Assembly (NCBI RefSeq): GCF_034313965.1
Contig: NZ_JAVIWQ010000002.1
Location: 2,418,001-2,482,000 of the forward strand
Direction of reading: 5' to 3'
Source of the DNA: Herbaspirillum sp. RTI4
GTDB lineage: Bacteria > Pseudomonadota > Gammaproteobacteria > Burkholderiales > Burkholderiaceae_D
DNA: 64,000 nt
Shown here: positions 16,672-25,681 of the stretch, one piece after another
Numbering within the stretch: position 1 is the first letter of the stretch
Layout of the letters: each line of letters opens with the position of its first letter
Notes under the pieces: generated by a model
Told to the model about the DNA's origin: nothing
The model's input: the letters and a program-made list of their open reading frames with translations, nothing else
Databases searched by the model: none
Position numbers and translations under genes: made by a program

Positions 16672-17625
16672 CTAGTCAGCGGTCGCATTAAGTACCGGGT
16701 GCGGTGCTGTCAATTCTCCTGTCATCTCTTCTTTACCTGCAAAAAGTAGTCGTTCCGCATACTCCTGCCATGACGCATTCTTTGGGACTTTGTCGAACAA
16801 GCCGTCACTTGCCAGCGTAGCGACCCAGTCAAGTTTTTCTGCGATGCCGACGGCCATCAGTGGCGCAAATCCGGCCTCGCGCACTGTGGCGGCAGATTCC
16901 CGCATTTCTTCAGCCCGCCGCTTGCCATGCTGTACAACACGACTAAAGAAATAAGTGCCTTGGGCCGACCAGTCAATTTGCGGGAAGGTTTCAGCCAGCG
17001 TCGGCAGCACCTTGTCGGCCACCCCGTAGTACAGCGCGGTGCTGTAGCTTTCGATGACCAGCGTTTCCATACCTTTGATCATGATGCTGCGGCACATTTT
17101 GATTGCGGAAGCCACACCGATGTCGACGGCAACTATCGTGGCATCCATACCCCAGGCGCGCAGCGCAGGTGCCAGCTCGCCGGCTCTTGCACCACCAAGA
17201 AGCATTGGCACTTTAATGCCATGCGGCGGTACCGAGCTCATCACCCCGGCTTCCACATAATGGCCTCCTGCCTCTTCAATGGCCTGCGCCGCCTGACGTT
17301 TAGTACCGGGCGAAGCCGAGTTCAGGTCTAGGAATAGGGTACCCGGCCGAATATGTCGGGCTGCTTCCTGTGCCACCGCCAGCGTATTAGAAGCGGTCAC
17401 CGCCGAAATAATCAGTGTTGCCGCGTCGCATAAGGCTCCCAAATTGGGGGCAATATCGATGCCAGCGCGAGCGGCAGTCTTTAAAAGCTCCAGCTCCGTA
17501 CCAGAATTCTCAAGCTTTCGGTCGTAGGTTGTGACGGACGTAATCCCACGCTGTCCCTTGAGCCCGGCAGCAAATATCCTACCGACCTCGCCATACCCGA
17601 TTATTCCAATGTAGTTATTTGTCAT
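16672..17625 (-). CDS. NAD(P)-dependent oxidoreductase with DUF1932 C-terminal domain, gallate cluster
   Basis: The 317-residue protein has an N-terminal Rossmann fold of the 6-phosphogluconate dehydrogenase/3-hydroxyisobutyrate dehydrogenase type (YIGIIGYGEVGRIFAAGL, residues 4-21). The substrate-region motif FLDLNSASPGTKR lies near residue 100. The C-terminal helical domain (KMCRSIMIKGMETLVIESY onward) resembles DUF1932. ATG 17625 lies 13 bp after the aldolase stop; an ATG at 17637 is also possible. It belongs to the minus-strand gallate operon. The five standard steps of the pathway do not need it, so it may reduce an oxo-intermediate or handle a side product. Confidence 0.8.
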   Translation of the reverse strand: MTNNYIGIIGYGEVGRIFAAGLKGQRGITSVTTYDRKLENSGTELELLKTAARAGIDIAPNLGALCDAATLIISAVTASNTLAVAQEAARHIRPGTLFLDLNSASPGTKRQAAQAIEEAGGHYVEAGVMSSVPPHGIKVPMLLGGARAGELAPALRAWGMDATIVAVDIGVASAIKMCRSIMIKGMETLVIESYSTALYYGVADKVLPTLAETFPQIDWSAQGTYFFSRVVQHGKRRAEEMRESAATVREAGFAPLMAVGIAEKLDWVATLASDGLFDKVPKNASWQEYAERLLFAGKEEMTGELTAPHPVLNATAD

Positions 17626-17638
17626 GGTGCAGGTCATA

Positions 17639-18328
17639 TCAGTCGATGTAACGCAGCCCTGCCTTGGCCAGTAAATCGCGCATTTGATACATGTCCAGGC
17701 CCAGGACGCCGCTGGCAAGCGTTTCCCTTTTTTCGGCTTCATTGGCTTCGCGCGCCGCCGCCGCCGCCGCAGTCGCGGCCGCGAATTGGGCTGGTACCAC
17801 AACGATGCCGTCGTCGTCGGCGATCACCACATCACCCGGATTGACCAGCGCGCCGCCGCAGACCACGGGTATGTTGACCGAACCCAAGGTCGCCTTGATG
17901 GTGCCCTTGGCGCTGATCGCCTTTGAAAATACCGGGAACTGCATCGCGGTCAGATCCTTGATATCGCGTACGCCAGCGTCGATGACCAGACCCTTGGCGC
18001 CGCGAGCACGAAAGGAAGTCGCCAGCAGGTCGCCGAAATAGCCATCGGTACACTCCGCCGTAACGGCTGCTACCACGACATCTCCCGGTTCAATCTGCTC
18101 GGCGGCGACATGCATCATCCAGTTGTCGCCAGGTTGTAGCAACACTGTTACCGCTGTGCCGCACATGGTTGCACCGACATAGATAGGACGGAGGTACGGT
18201 CGCATCAGGCCAACCCGCCCCATGGCTTCATGAATGGTGGCGGAGCCGAAAGCTGAGAGAGCTTCGACGTCGGCCTTACTTGCACGTTGGATATTGCATT
18301 TGACGATACCGAGATTATTCAGTGACAT
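17639..18328 (-). CDS. galC: 4-carboxy-4-hydroxy-2-oxoadipate aldolase (RraA/GalC/LigK family)
   Basis: The class II aldolase of this family cleaves 4-carboxy-4-hydroxy-2-oxoadipate to pyruvate and oxaloacetate, the last step of gallate and protocatechuate 4,5-cleavage degradation. The 229-residue protein has RraA-fold motifs: [11 protein letters not shown] near residue 30, pocket motif [21 protein letters not shown] and the arginine-aspartate pair in GVRD near residue 120, and the late segment [17 protein letters not shown]. It follows the hydratase gene closely and precedes the DUF1932 gene on the same strand. RraA relatives can have other roles, but the neighbours support the aldolase. Confidence 0.9.
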   Translation of the reverse strand: MSLNNLGIVKCNIQRASKADVEALSAFGSATIHEAMGRVGLMRPYLRPIYVGATMCGTAVTVLLQPGDNWMMHVAAEQIEPGDVVVAAVTAECTDGYFGDLLATSFRARGAKGLVIDAGVRDIKDLTAMQFPVFSKAISAKGTIKATLGSVNIPVVCGGALVNPGDVVIADDDGIVVVPAQFAAATAAAAAAREANEAEKRETLASGVLGLDMYQMRDLLAKAGLRYID

Positions 18329-19382
18329 GATGTGTATCCTCTTGTTTTGTTTTAGCCTTCAGAGCAGCGTCCAGACGCGGGAATACACGGCGGGCATTGC
18401 CTTCGTAAATCTTGTAGCGGTCTTCAGCGCTTAGCTGGACTGACGCTTCGATATAACGCTTGGTATCGTCGAAATAGTTACCGGTCTCGGGATCGATTCC
18501 CCGTACCGCGCCGATCATTTCGGAGGCGAACAAAACGTTGTCAACCGGGATAACTTTGGTCAGTAAATCGATCCCCGGCTGGTGATAGACACAAGTGTCA
18601 AAGAAGATGTTGTTGAGCAGATGCTCTTTCAGTAGCGGCTTCTTCATTTCTTGCGCCAACCCGCGGAAACGGCCCCAGTGATAAGGCACGGCGCCGCCAC
18701 CGTGCGGAATCACGAACTTCAACGTGGGGAAGTCATGGAACAGGTCGCTGGACAAGAACTGCATAAAAGCCGTGGTGTCGGCATTCAGGTAATGCGCGCC
18801 GGTGGTGTGAAAGCACGCGTTGCAACTGGTGCTGACATGGACCATTGCCGGAATTTGATATTCAGCCATCTTTTCATAAAGGGGATACCAGTGGCGATCC
18901 GACAGTGGTGGCGATGTCCAGTGGCCACCGGAAGGGTCGGGATTCAGATTGATGCCGACAAAGCCGTATTCGGTCATGCATTTTTCAAGCTCGGGAATGC
19001 AACTGCTCGGATCCATACCGGGTGACTGCGGCAACATCGCCGCGCCGATAAAGTTATCCGGGAACAGTTGCGATACCCGGTAACACAGCTCATTGCAGAT
19101 CGCAGCCCAGGTGGCGCTGGTGTTGAAGTCGCCAATATGGTGCGCCATGAAACTTGCGCGCGGCGAGAAAATCGTCATATCCAGGCCACGCTGCTTCATT
19201 AGACGCAACTGGTTAGTTTCAATCGATTCGCGCAGTTCGTCATCGCTGATCCGTAACTCCGAAGGTTTCGGTCCCAGCTTCGGCGTCGCAAGGTTGGCGA
19301 TCTGGCGATTGCGCCAATCCTCCAGCGCTTTAGGGGCGGTAGTGTAATGGCCGTGGCAATCAATGATTAACGGATGTTGCAT
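18315..19382 (-). CDS. ligJ: 4-oxalomesaconate hydratase, amidohydrolase type (LigJ-like)
   Basis: LigJ adds water to 4-oxalomesaconate to give 4-carboxy-4-hydroxy-2-oxoadipate. The 355-residue TIM-barrel protein shows metal ligands H10 and H12 (DCHGHY), H182 (MVHVS) and H227 (IPHGGG). A glutamate (FASEMIGA, near residue 288) stands where most amidohydrolases have aspartate; LigJ is known for this feature. The hydratase here is therefore the LigJ type, not the PIG-L-type GalB of Pseudomonas putida. The gene overlaps the aldolase start by 14 bp, indicating coupled translation. Confidence 0.9.
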   Translation of the reverse strand: MQHPLIIDCHGHYTTAPKALEDWRNRQIANLATPKLGPKPSELRISDDELRESIETNQLRLMKQRGLDMTIFSPRASFMAHHIGDFNTSATWAAICNELCYRVSQLFPDNFIGAAMLPQSPGMDPSSCIPELEKCMTEYGFVGINLNPDPSGGHWTSPPLSDRHWYPLYEKMAEYQIPAMVHVSTSCNACFHTTGAHYLNADTTAFMQFLSSDLFHDFPTLKFVIPHGGGAVPYHWGRFRGLAQEMKKPLLKEHLLNNIFFDTCVYHQPGIDLLTKVIPVDNVLFASEMIGAVRGIDPETGNYFDDTKRYIEASVQLSAEDRYKIYEGNARRVFPRLDAALKAKTKQEDTHHVTE

Positions 19383-19383
19383 A

Positions 19384-20523
19384 TTATTTTCCTTTCCAGG
19401 CTGATGCGGGAATCATGACTTCGCCGCGCATGATCAGACGAGCGGTGCGAAGCAGGGCAGCGCGGGTAACGCTTTGTGGATGAGCAGGATCCAGTCCGAG
19501 TTCGACGCTAAATTCACCGGTCGGATGCTCGACCGATATGATTTTGGTGATGCCATCCGGAACGACAGCCAAGCCTTGGGCGACCGATCCTTCCAGTACG
19601 CAAGCGGTGGCCACGGTCACTGCGGCTAGTACGCCGATGGCGTCGTGACAGACGTGAGGAATAAAACAGCGGGTAGCAATATTACCTGCGGCTTGTGGTA
19701 GGGCAAGCAGGCACATCTTTGGATAATTTTTTTTACTGACGTCGCCCAGTCCCATCATCGGGCCTGCCTGTAGCCGTAAGGCTTCTAGTTTTCCCTGCAG
19801 TTCGGTGTCGGCGTCTAGCTGTGCCACGGTCTCGTTACCACTGCGGTTGAGATCTGCAGCCCGTACCAGCACCATCGGCATGCCATTGTCTATCAGTGTC
19901 GCGTCGATGGTGAAAGGCGCAACGTTACTACCTTGCACGGCGATGGTGTCCAGTACGCGTCCCGTTGGCAGCAACGCAGGGCATACTGAACCGGCTGTAT
20001 CGAGGAAGTTAATAGTGACGGGTGCGGATGTACCGGGTACGCCGTCGATTCTGGCATCGCCGCCATATTGCATCCGACCGTTTGGTGTTTGTACTGTGAT
20101 GTCGCATTGCATGCCGGTGTTCAGGGTCAACACTCTGACGGTCGTGGTGTCGCCTTGGGCAACGATGATGCCGCGCTCTAGCGCGAAGGGGACAACGGCG
20201 GCCAGCATATTACCGCAGTTAGGCGTGGTATCGACCGTGTTGTTGTCGGGCTGCAATTGCGCAAACAAGAATTCGAGGTCAACGCCAGGCTTGCTGCTGA
20301 GGCCTACGATGCCAGCCTTGCTGGTCAGCGGATGAGCCCCTCCCAGTCCATCAATCTGGCGGCGGTCCGGCGAACCCATGACGGCCAGCAATATGCTGTC
20401 GCGCAAGGCCCGATCCTCCGGCAAGTCGGCGTTGAGGAAGAATGGTCCGCGTGAGGTGCCACCACGCATCAGCATGCAAGGCACCGGAAGCAGATCAGAT
20501 TCAGTGTTAAATGTGGTGGTCAT
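19384..20523 (-). CDS. galD: 4-oxalomesaconate tautomerase (PrpF family, GalD)
   Basis: GalD converts the keto and enol forms of 4-oxalomesaconate so the hydratase can use it. The 379-residue protein is a PrpF-type isomerase with the diaminopimelate-epimerase-like fold: PVPCMLMRGGTSRGPFF near residue 14, PNCGNMLAAVVPFALERG near residue 100 with its active-site cysteine, and a late segment AVTVATACVLEGS. ATG 20523 is preferred because homologous sequence begins there; the frame upstream overlaps the regulator's promoter. It is the first gene of the minus-strand gallate operon, divergent from the LysR gene and separated from it by about 140 bp. Confidence 0.9.
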   Translation of the reverse strand: MTTTFNTESDLLPVPCMLMRGGTSRGPFFLNADLPEDRALRDSILLAVMGSPDRRQIDGLGGAHPLTSKAGIVGLSSKPGVDLEFLFAQLQPDNNTVDTTPNCGNMLAAVVPFALERGIIVAQGDTTTVRVLTLNTGMQCDITVQTPNGRMQYGGDARIDGVPGTSAPVTINFLDTAGSVCPALLPTGRVLDTIAVQGSNVAPFTIDATLIDNGMPMVLVRAADLNRSGNETVAQLDADTELQGKLEALRLQAGPMMGLGDVSKKNYPKMCLLALPQAAGNIATRCFIPHVCHDAIGVLAAVTVATACVLEGSVAQGLAVVPDGITKIISVEHPTGEFSVELGLDPAHPQSVTRAALLRTARLIMRGEVMIPASAWKGK

Positions 20524-20586
20524 GGTAAAAAGGTCATCTGACTTGAATGTGTCTAGTATCTGCAGGTAAGCGCATGTCTTGGTTGC

Positions 20587-20620
20587 CTTATGCCGCGATA
20601 AGCGTTCTAATTTGCTTATC
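20587..20620. promoter_or_regulatory. Candidate LysR-type operator between galD and its regulator gene
   Basis: Two overlapping dyads share one half-site: CTTAT-N6-ATAAG (20587-20602) and GATAAGC-N10-GCTTATC (20597-20620). The region separates two divergent genes, where a LysR-type regulator usually binds. A related dyad is found before the transporter gene (21877-21898), supporting a common operator built on GATAAG. Confidence 0.5.
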
Positions 20621-20662
20621 AAGTTGTATCAGTGCGCGCGTCTTCAGCTATCCTCCTACCCC

Positions 20663-21868
20663 ATGCCTATCCTGAACCTTCACCATCTTCATGTATTTAG
20701 TACCGTTGCTGCCACGGGAGGGATACGTCGCTCTGCGGACCTGTTGTATCGCGCGTCTTCTGCGGTGGGGAGATCGGTGGCGGCGCTGGAAAAACACCTT
20801 GAAATTCAGCTGTTTGAGCGCAAAGGAAACGGTATGCTATTGACGGCGGCCGGAGAAACCGTGCGCTTGCGGACCCACATTATCGAGGCGGAGTTGCGCG
20901 ATGTTCGCGATGACGCGGTGCGGTTTGCTGCGCGCGAAGGCGGCTTTGTTGGGAGCATGGAAGCACTGTTTAATGAGCGCCGCCTGCAGAGCGCGGTCCT
21001 GCTGGCTGACGTGCATCACATGCCAAGCGTGGCACGTGTGATGGGCATGTCGCAGTCGGCGATTAGCCAAGCGATAACAAAACTGGAGGACGCTCTTGGG
21101 CAGACGCTGTTCCGTCGTACCGCGCAAGGGATGATGCCTACTGACGCTGGAACACGCTGGATTTTACGATTCAATCGCGCGCTGGTGGAACTGGATCATA
21201 TCGTCTCCGACATTGCTGCGCTCAAAGGCGTGCTCGAAGGCGTCATCACGGTGGGGGCGCTTCCGCTTGCGCGCACGTTGGTGCTACCCACTGCGATCAC
21301 ATCCATATTGAAAAAGTATCCGCAACTGCGGGTGCGTTCGTTGGAAAGTACTTACGAGGAACTCACCGCAGGACTGTTAAGCGGTCGGATCGATTTCATT
21401 ATCGGCGCGCTACGAACCCCAACCGAGAACGGGCTGCAGGCGTCGACTTTGCTTCAGGACCAGACCGCGGTGATCGCCCGAGCCGACCATCCGTTGGCAT
21501 CAAAGCCCGTGCTAAGCTTTGATGATTTGCAACAGTACGCCTGGGTGTTATCCCGTGCCGGGACGCCGCTACGCGTGTCGTTGGAACAATTTTTTCAAGA
21601 CCACGGTAGAAAACCGCCACAACCCGCAGCAGAAACAGGAGACCTTGCCCTCCTTCGCGGACTGCTTGTGTCAAGCGATATGATCACTGTGCTGTCTGCT
21701 CATCAGCTGCATTATGAAATTACCACTGGGCAGTTGACGGTATTGCGGTTTCCAATGGATGGTCTCAACCGGCAAATTGGCGTGACAACGCGTGCCGGCG
21801 CTTACTTGTCTCCCGGTGCAACTGCGCTGTTGGCAGAACTTCAATCCGTGGCCGAAACTTGGCAATAG
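20663..21868 (+). CDS. galR: LysR-type regulator of the gallate genes with two N-terminal HTH domains
   Basis: The product from ATG 20663 is 401 residues, about 100 longer than a normal LysR protein. The first winged-helix region is residues 4-65 (LHHLHVFSTVAATGGIRRSA through FERKGNGMLLTAAG). A second complete-looking one lies near residues 108-170 (SVARVMGMSQSAISQAITKL, FRRTAQGMMPTDAG). A usual effector-binding domain follows (from about residue 190, GVITVGALPLARTLVLP). It lies between the divergent galD operon and the galT-galA genes and should control both, probably in response to gallate. The symbol follows position and pathway; the exact ligand is inferred. Confidence 0.85.
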   Translation: MPILNLHHLHVFSTVAATGGIRRSADLLYRASSAVGRSVAALEKHLEIQLFERKGNGMLLTAAGETVRLRTHIIEAELRDVRDDAVRFAAREGGFVGSMEALFNERRLQSAVLLADVHHMPSVARVMGMSQSAISQAITKLEDALGQTLFRRTAQGMMPTDAGTRWILRFNRALVELDHIVSDIAALKGVLEGVITVGALPLARTLVLPTAITSILKKYPQLRVRSLESTYEELTAGLLSGRIDFIIGALRTPTENGLQASTLLQDQTAVIARADHPLASKPVLSFDDLQQYAWVLSRAGTPLRVSLEQFFQDHGRKPPQPAAETGDLALLRGLLVSSDMITVLSAHQLHYEITTGQLTVLRFPMDGLNRQIGVTTRAGAYLSPGATALLAELQSVAETWQ

Positions 21869-22171
21869 CGCATCTTTTATCGGTCTTACCTCGATAAGTT
21901 CGCCACTGCACAGAAAGTCATAATTTCGCAGCGTGAGACTAGATACGTCTGTATTTAGTCCACGACCTGAGTGTGCCACCTACCTCCAATAAGTAAATTG
22001 CAACGCTCTCGAAGCTCAGAGCAATGCGACATACAGGCACTCTGCGTAGACTTCAATTATCAAGTGACGACATCTGCGTGCCAGCAGTAACAGCGTCTTG
22101 GTGGCCCGCTACTGCGGTAATTAGCCCCATAAATTACAAAAACAATAATTGAATTTCTCTCAGGAGACGAA
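21869..22171 (+). promoter_or_regulatory. Promoter region of the galT-galA genes, with GATAAG dyad
   Basis: About 300 bp without a gene between the regulator and the transporter. TTATCG-N9-CGATAA (21877-21897) repeats the half-site found in the galD-galR intergenic region and is the best operator candidate. No confident -35/-10 pair was identified. A ribosome site (CAGGAGAC) precedes the transporter ATG. Confidence 0.45.
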
Positions 22172-23500
22172 ATGACACCTTCTCAAACGCTCGATGTTCG
22201 GGCTTATATTAATGACCGGAAAATGACCAGTTACCAATGGTTATTGCTTGGGCTTTGCTTTCTCATCGTGGCGACTGATGGTATGGATGTCGCCATCATG
22301 GGTTTTCTCGCGCCGGGCATCACCAATGAGTGGGGTATTAGCCGTGCGGTCTTTGGTCTTGTGATGAGCGCCGCCCCACTCGGTCTGGCTGTCGGCGCAT
22401 TGCTTGTCGGCCCTCTCTCGGACCGATTCGGTCGCAAAAAATTATTAATGACCGCCGTGGCGTTGTTCAGCATATTCAGTATCCTGAGCGCCTACAGTAC
22501 AGGCGTGACATCGTTGTCTGTTCTGCGCTTTCTGACCGGACTTGGGTTAGGTGCGGCCATGCCGAGCACTACCACGCTGTTATCGGAGTATCTGCCCGAG
22601 CGGTCACGCAGCACGTTGTTGGCGTTGATGTTCACCGGGTTTAATCTCGGTTCGGCTCTGGTCGGGTTCGGTGCCGCGGCGTTGTTGCCGCATTACGGAT
22701 GGCGCACGGTGTTGATGGTCGGCGGTGCGATTCCACTGGCCTGTCTGCCATTTTATTTGTGGCTCATACCTGAATCAGCACGCTTTTTGGTAGTACGAAA
22801 CTTTTCCAGTGACAAGATCGCGCGTACCCTGCGGAAAGTTTGCGGTGGCAGCTTTTCCAGCGGTACGCGCTTCGTTCTCAATGAACCACCGGTACAAAAA
22901 GGCATGTCTGTAAAAGCATTACTGTCGCCGTCCTATCGCAAGATGACGATCGCGCTATGGGTTACCTATTTCATGGGATTGCTGGTCATCTATCTTCTCA
23001 GCGGCTGGTTGCCGACGCTTATTAAAGATGCTGGCCTGCCAATCGAGCGTGCCGCAAATCTCACCGCGCTGTTCCAGCTCGGTGGCACCGTTGGTGCTTT
23101 GGTCGTAGGTTACTACATGGATAAATTGACGCCGAACCGTGTTATTGCAACGGCATATATTGGCGGAGCGATATTCATTGTGTTGCTGGCTTCGGGCAGC
23201 GTCGTCTCAAGCTTGTTCGGCGTATATGTACTGCTTGCGGGCTTCTGTATGAGCGGTGCGCAGACCGGCATGAATGCTTTCGCACCGGCATGCTATCCGA
23301 CTGCAGTGAGAGCGACGGGCGTGAGCTGGATGTTGGGCATCGGCCGCTTTGGCAGCATCTCCGGCTCGTTTGCCGGTGGTCTAATGCTATCGATGGGATG
23401 GGGATTCAGCGCGGTCATCGCTATTCTTGCAGTGCCCGCGATGATCGCAGCATTTTCAATTGTTTTCACCAAGTTTGCCCCCCGCACCGCGAGCGCATAA
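22172..23500 (+). CDS. galT: Aromatic acid:H+ symporter, MFS (AAHS family), probable gallate transporter
   Basis: The 442-residue inner-membrane protein has MFS features of the aromatic acid:H+ symporter group: DGMDVAIMGFLAPGITNEWG in the first membrane segment (with the conserved acidic residue), the loop motif GPLSDRFGRKKLL near residue 85, RFLTGLGLGAAMPSTTTL near residue 120, and a central break near 225. PcaK, BenK and GalT belong here. Its place between the regulator and gallate dioxygenase within the transposon supports gallate uptake. The exact substrate cannot be proven from sequence. Confidence 0.9.
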   Translation: MTPSQTLDVRAYINDRKMTSYQWLLLGLCFLIVATDGMDVAIMGFLAPGITNEWGISRAVFGLVMSAAPLGLAVGALLVGPLSDRFGRKKLLMTAVALFSIFSILSAYSTGVTSLSVLRFLTGLGLGAAMPSTTTLLSEYLPERSRSTLLALMFTGFNLGSALVGFGAAALLPHYGWRTVLMVGGAIPLACLPFYLWLIPESARFLVVRNFSSDKIARTLRKVCGGSFSSGTRFVLNEPPVQKGMSVKALLSPSYRKMTIALWVTYFMGLLVIYLLSGWLPTLIKDAGLPIERAANLTALFQLGGTVGALVVGYYMDKLTPNRVIATAYIGGAIFIVLLASGSVVSSLFGVYVLLAGFCMSGAQTGMNAFAPACYPTAVRATGVSWMLGIGRFGSISGSFAGGLMLSMGWGFSAVIAILAVPAMIAAFSIVFTKFAPRTASA

Positions 23501-23640
23501 GGCATGCCGGATGAACGTTAAGCAGGTACGCCCCGCTATCCGTTTGTCCGGCAATTCCATTGGAACTGGCGCAATATGACTATCGCATTTTTCCTTTCTA
23601 CACATTAAGTCTGTGCCTACGCGCGGATCAGGAGCTCATT

Positions 23641-24945
23641 ATGGCCACCATCATCGGCGCGATAGCGTCATCCCACACTCCCACGATTGGCTTTGCGCTG
23701 GATACCGGCAAGCAACAGGACCCAGCTTGGGCTCCCATCTTCAAGGCTTACGAACCGGTCAGGCAATGGCTTTCGGAAAAAAAACCAGATGTGATTCTGA
23801 TGATCTACAACGATCACGTCACCTCTTTCTTCTTCGATCATTATTCTGCGTTCGCACTCGGCATCGGTGATTCCTGGCGGGTTGCAGATGAAGGCGGCGG
23901 TGCGCGTGCATTGCCGCCAGTCGACGGCCATCCCGCACTGTCGCGGCATATCGGTGCGTCGCTCATGGCCGACGAGTTCGATATGTCTTTTTTCCAGGAT
24001 AAAGGGCTGGACCACGGCTGCTTTTCTCCGCTCTCTATTCTGTGGCCAAACACACCAAGCTGGCCCGGTGCCATCGTGCCACTGCAGGTGGGCGTGCTGC
24101 AATTCCCGGTGCCATCCGCACGCCGTTGTTACAAGCTGGGTCATGCGTTGCGACGTGCAATTGAAAGCTATCCCGACGATATAAAGGTCGTACTGGTTGC
24201 CACCGGTGGACTATCCCACCAAGTACATGGTGAGCGCGCCGGATTTAACAATACCCCGTGGGACCACGAATTTCTGAACCTGATTGAAAACGACCCTGAA
24301 TCCCTCACCAACATGACCCATGCCGATTTTGCGCGGCTAGGCGGATTTGAAAGCGCCGAGGTCATCATGTGGCTCATCATGCGCGGCGCTATGTCAAGTC
24401 ACATCAAGTGCCTGCATAAAGACTACTACCTGCCGTCCATGACCGGCATCGCCGTTGCGCTGTATGAGAACGACGCTACCGCGTCAGAGGCTGTCACTGC
24501 GCGCGCCCGTGAAGAACATCTGAAGCACATGAATCACCAATTAGCGGGTATCGAAAACTTGCCCGGGACCTATCCTTACACGCTTGAGACCAGCGTGCGG
24601 ACCTACCGCATAAACAAGTATCTCCATCAACTGGTAGAGCCAGATTTTCGGGTACGTTTTCTTGGCGATGCCGAAAGCACCTTTGAGGAAGCGGGGTTGA
24701 CCGAGGTAGAGAGGAAGATGATTTCTGAGCGCGACTGGCGGGCCATGATTCACTACGGCGTTATTTTCTTTTTGTTAGAAAAGCTAGGAGCAGTCGTCGG
24801 AGTGTCCAACCTGCATATTTATGCCGCCATGCGCGGCGAATCATTGGATACATTTCGCCAGACGCGCAATGCGCCAGGTGCACTGTATTCGGTGGCAGGA
24901 AAGGTAGATAAGGATTTAGTATGGAATAGCGAAATCAGGAAATGA
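23641..24945 (+). CDS. galA: Gallate dioxygenase (extradiol, LigB superfamily)
   Basis: The enzyme opens gallate to 4-oxalomesaconate with Fe(II) and O2. The 434-residue protein is a natural fusion of LigB-like catalytic (N-terminal) and LigA-like (C-terminal) parts, as in GalA and DesB. Probable iron ligands are H12 (ASSHTP), H59 (YNDHV) and E240 (FESAE). H125 (LDHGCFSP) and H193 (GGLSHQVHG) are in catalytic positions. The LigA-like part begins near residue 290 (PYTLETSVRTYRINKYLHQL). ATG 23641 with a CAGGAG site gives the normal N-terminus; longer starts add unrelated residues. It is the last gallate gene, about 100 bp before the tnpR stop codon. Confidence 0.95.
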   Translation: MATIIGAIASSHTPTIGFALDTGKQQDPAWAPIFKAYEPVRQWLSEKKPDVILMIYNDHVTSFFFDHYSAFALGIGDSWRVADEGGGARALPPVDGHPALSRHIGASLMADEFDMSFFQDKGLDHGCFSPLSILWPNTPSWPGAIVPLQVGVLQFPVPSARRCYKLGHALRRAIESYPDDIKVVLVATGGLSHQVHGERAGFNNTPWDHEFLNLIENDPESLTNMTHADFARLGGFESAEVIMWLIMRGAMSSHIKCLHKDYYLPSMTGIAVALYENDATASEAVTARAREEHLKHMNHQLAGIENLPGTYPYTLETSVRTYRINKYLHQLVEPDFRVRFLGDAESTFEEAGLTEVERKMISERDWRAMIHYGVIFFLLEKLGAVVGVSNLHIYAAMRGESLDTFRQTRNAPGALYSVAGKVDKDLVWNSEIRK

Positions 24946-25046
24946 ATCGTCATAAAGTTGACTTGATATGTGATCGATAATTTTATTTTGTCGAGCAATC
25001 AACCTTATGAAGCAGATTTTGGGTGGACTATAAGACTCACACCTAA

Positions 25047-25661
25047 TTAGCCCTTTGATAGCAATTTCTGGCCGTCCGGCCGGAGTTCTCCCTGAGGAGA
25101 AACGTGCCGATACAACGTCTGCCGGGTAATTCCCATTTCTTCGCAAAGATCGCCTACGGTTGTCTCAGGCTGCCCCATGGCAGCCATTGCCAGACGCAGC
25201 TTGGCAGGTGTCATTTTGAATGGTCTCCCACCTTTTCGGCCCCGGGCGCGTGCCGAAGCCAGCCCGGCAATGGTACGTTCGGAAATGAGTTCTCGTTCGA
25301 ACTCAGCCAACGCGGCGAAGATACCAAAGACCAGTTTGCCAGCGGCGGTCGTGGTATCGATTGCTGCACCATGTCCGGATAACACCTTGAGTCCCACACC
25401 TCGACCGGTTAGATCATGCACCGTGTTGATAAGATGACGTAAATTCCGGCCGAGCCGATCCAGTTTCCACACCACCAAGGTATCGCCTTCGCGCAATGCT
25501 TTGAGGCATGCGGTGAGGCTGGGGCGATCTTCTCGTTTGCCAGAAGCTTGGTCTTCATAAAGATGTTTTGGATCGACGCCAGCAGCCACCATAGCATCGT
25601 GCTGCAAGTTGGTGTTCTGGGAGCCGTCCGCCTTTGATACGCGCATGTAGCCAATTAGCAT
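25047..25661 (-). CDS. tnpR: Transposon resolvase TnpR (serine recombinase)
   Basis: TnpR resolves cointegrates formed during replicative transposition by recombining two res sites. The 204-residue protein has the resolvase/invertase N-terminal domain: IGYMRVSKADGSQ with catalytic serine near residue 9, VVWKLDRLGRNLRHL near residue 65, and the E helix region LAEFERELISERTIAGL. A C-terminal helix-turn-helix follows (TVGDLCEEMGITRQTLYRHV). It is transcribed away from tnpA, with a 160-bp region between them containing repeated TGTCAC motifs. A longer start at 25676 is possible. Confidence 0.95.
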   Translation of the reverse strand: MLIGYMRVSKADGSQNTNLQHDAMVAAGVDPKHLYEDQASGKREDRPSLTACLKALREGDTLVVWKLDRLGRNLRHLINTVHDLTGRGVGLKVLSGHGAAIDTTTAAGKLVFGIFAALAEFERELISERTIAGLASARARGRKGGRPFKMTPAKLRLAMAAMGQPETTVGDLCEEMGITRQTLYRHVSPQGELRPDGQKLLSKG

Positions 25662-25681
25662 ATTTTTACCTGTCACTCACT

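Noticed and set aside
17626..17802. Longer N-terminus (59 residues) for the DUF1932 dehydrogenase
   Set aside because: It overlaps the aldolase coding sequence and is Arg/Pro-rich; the Rossmann motif begins just after ATG 17625.
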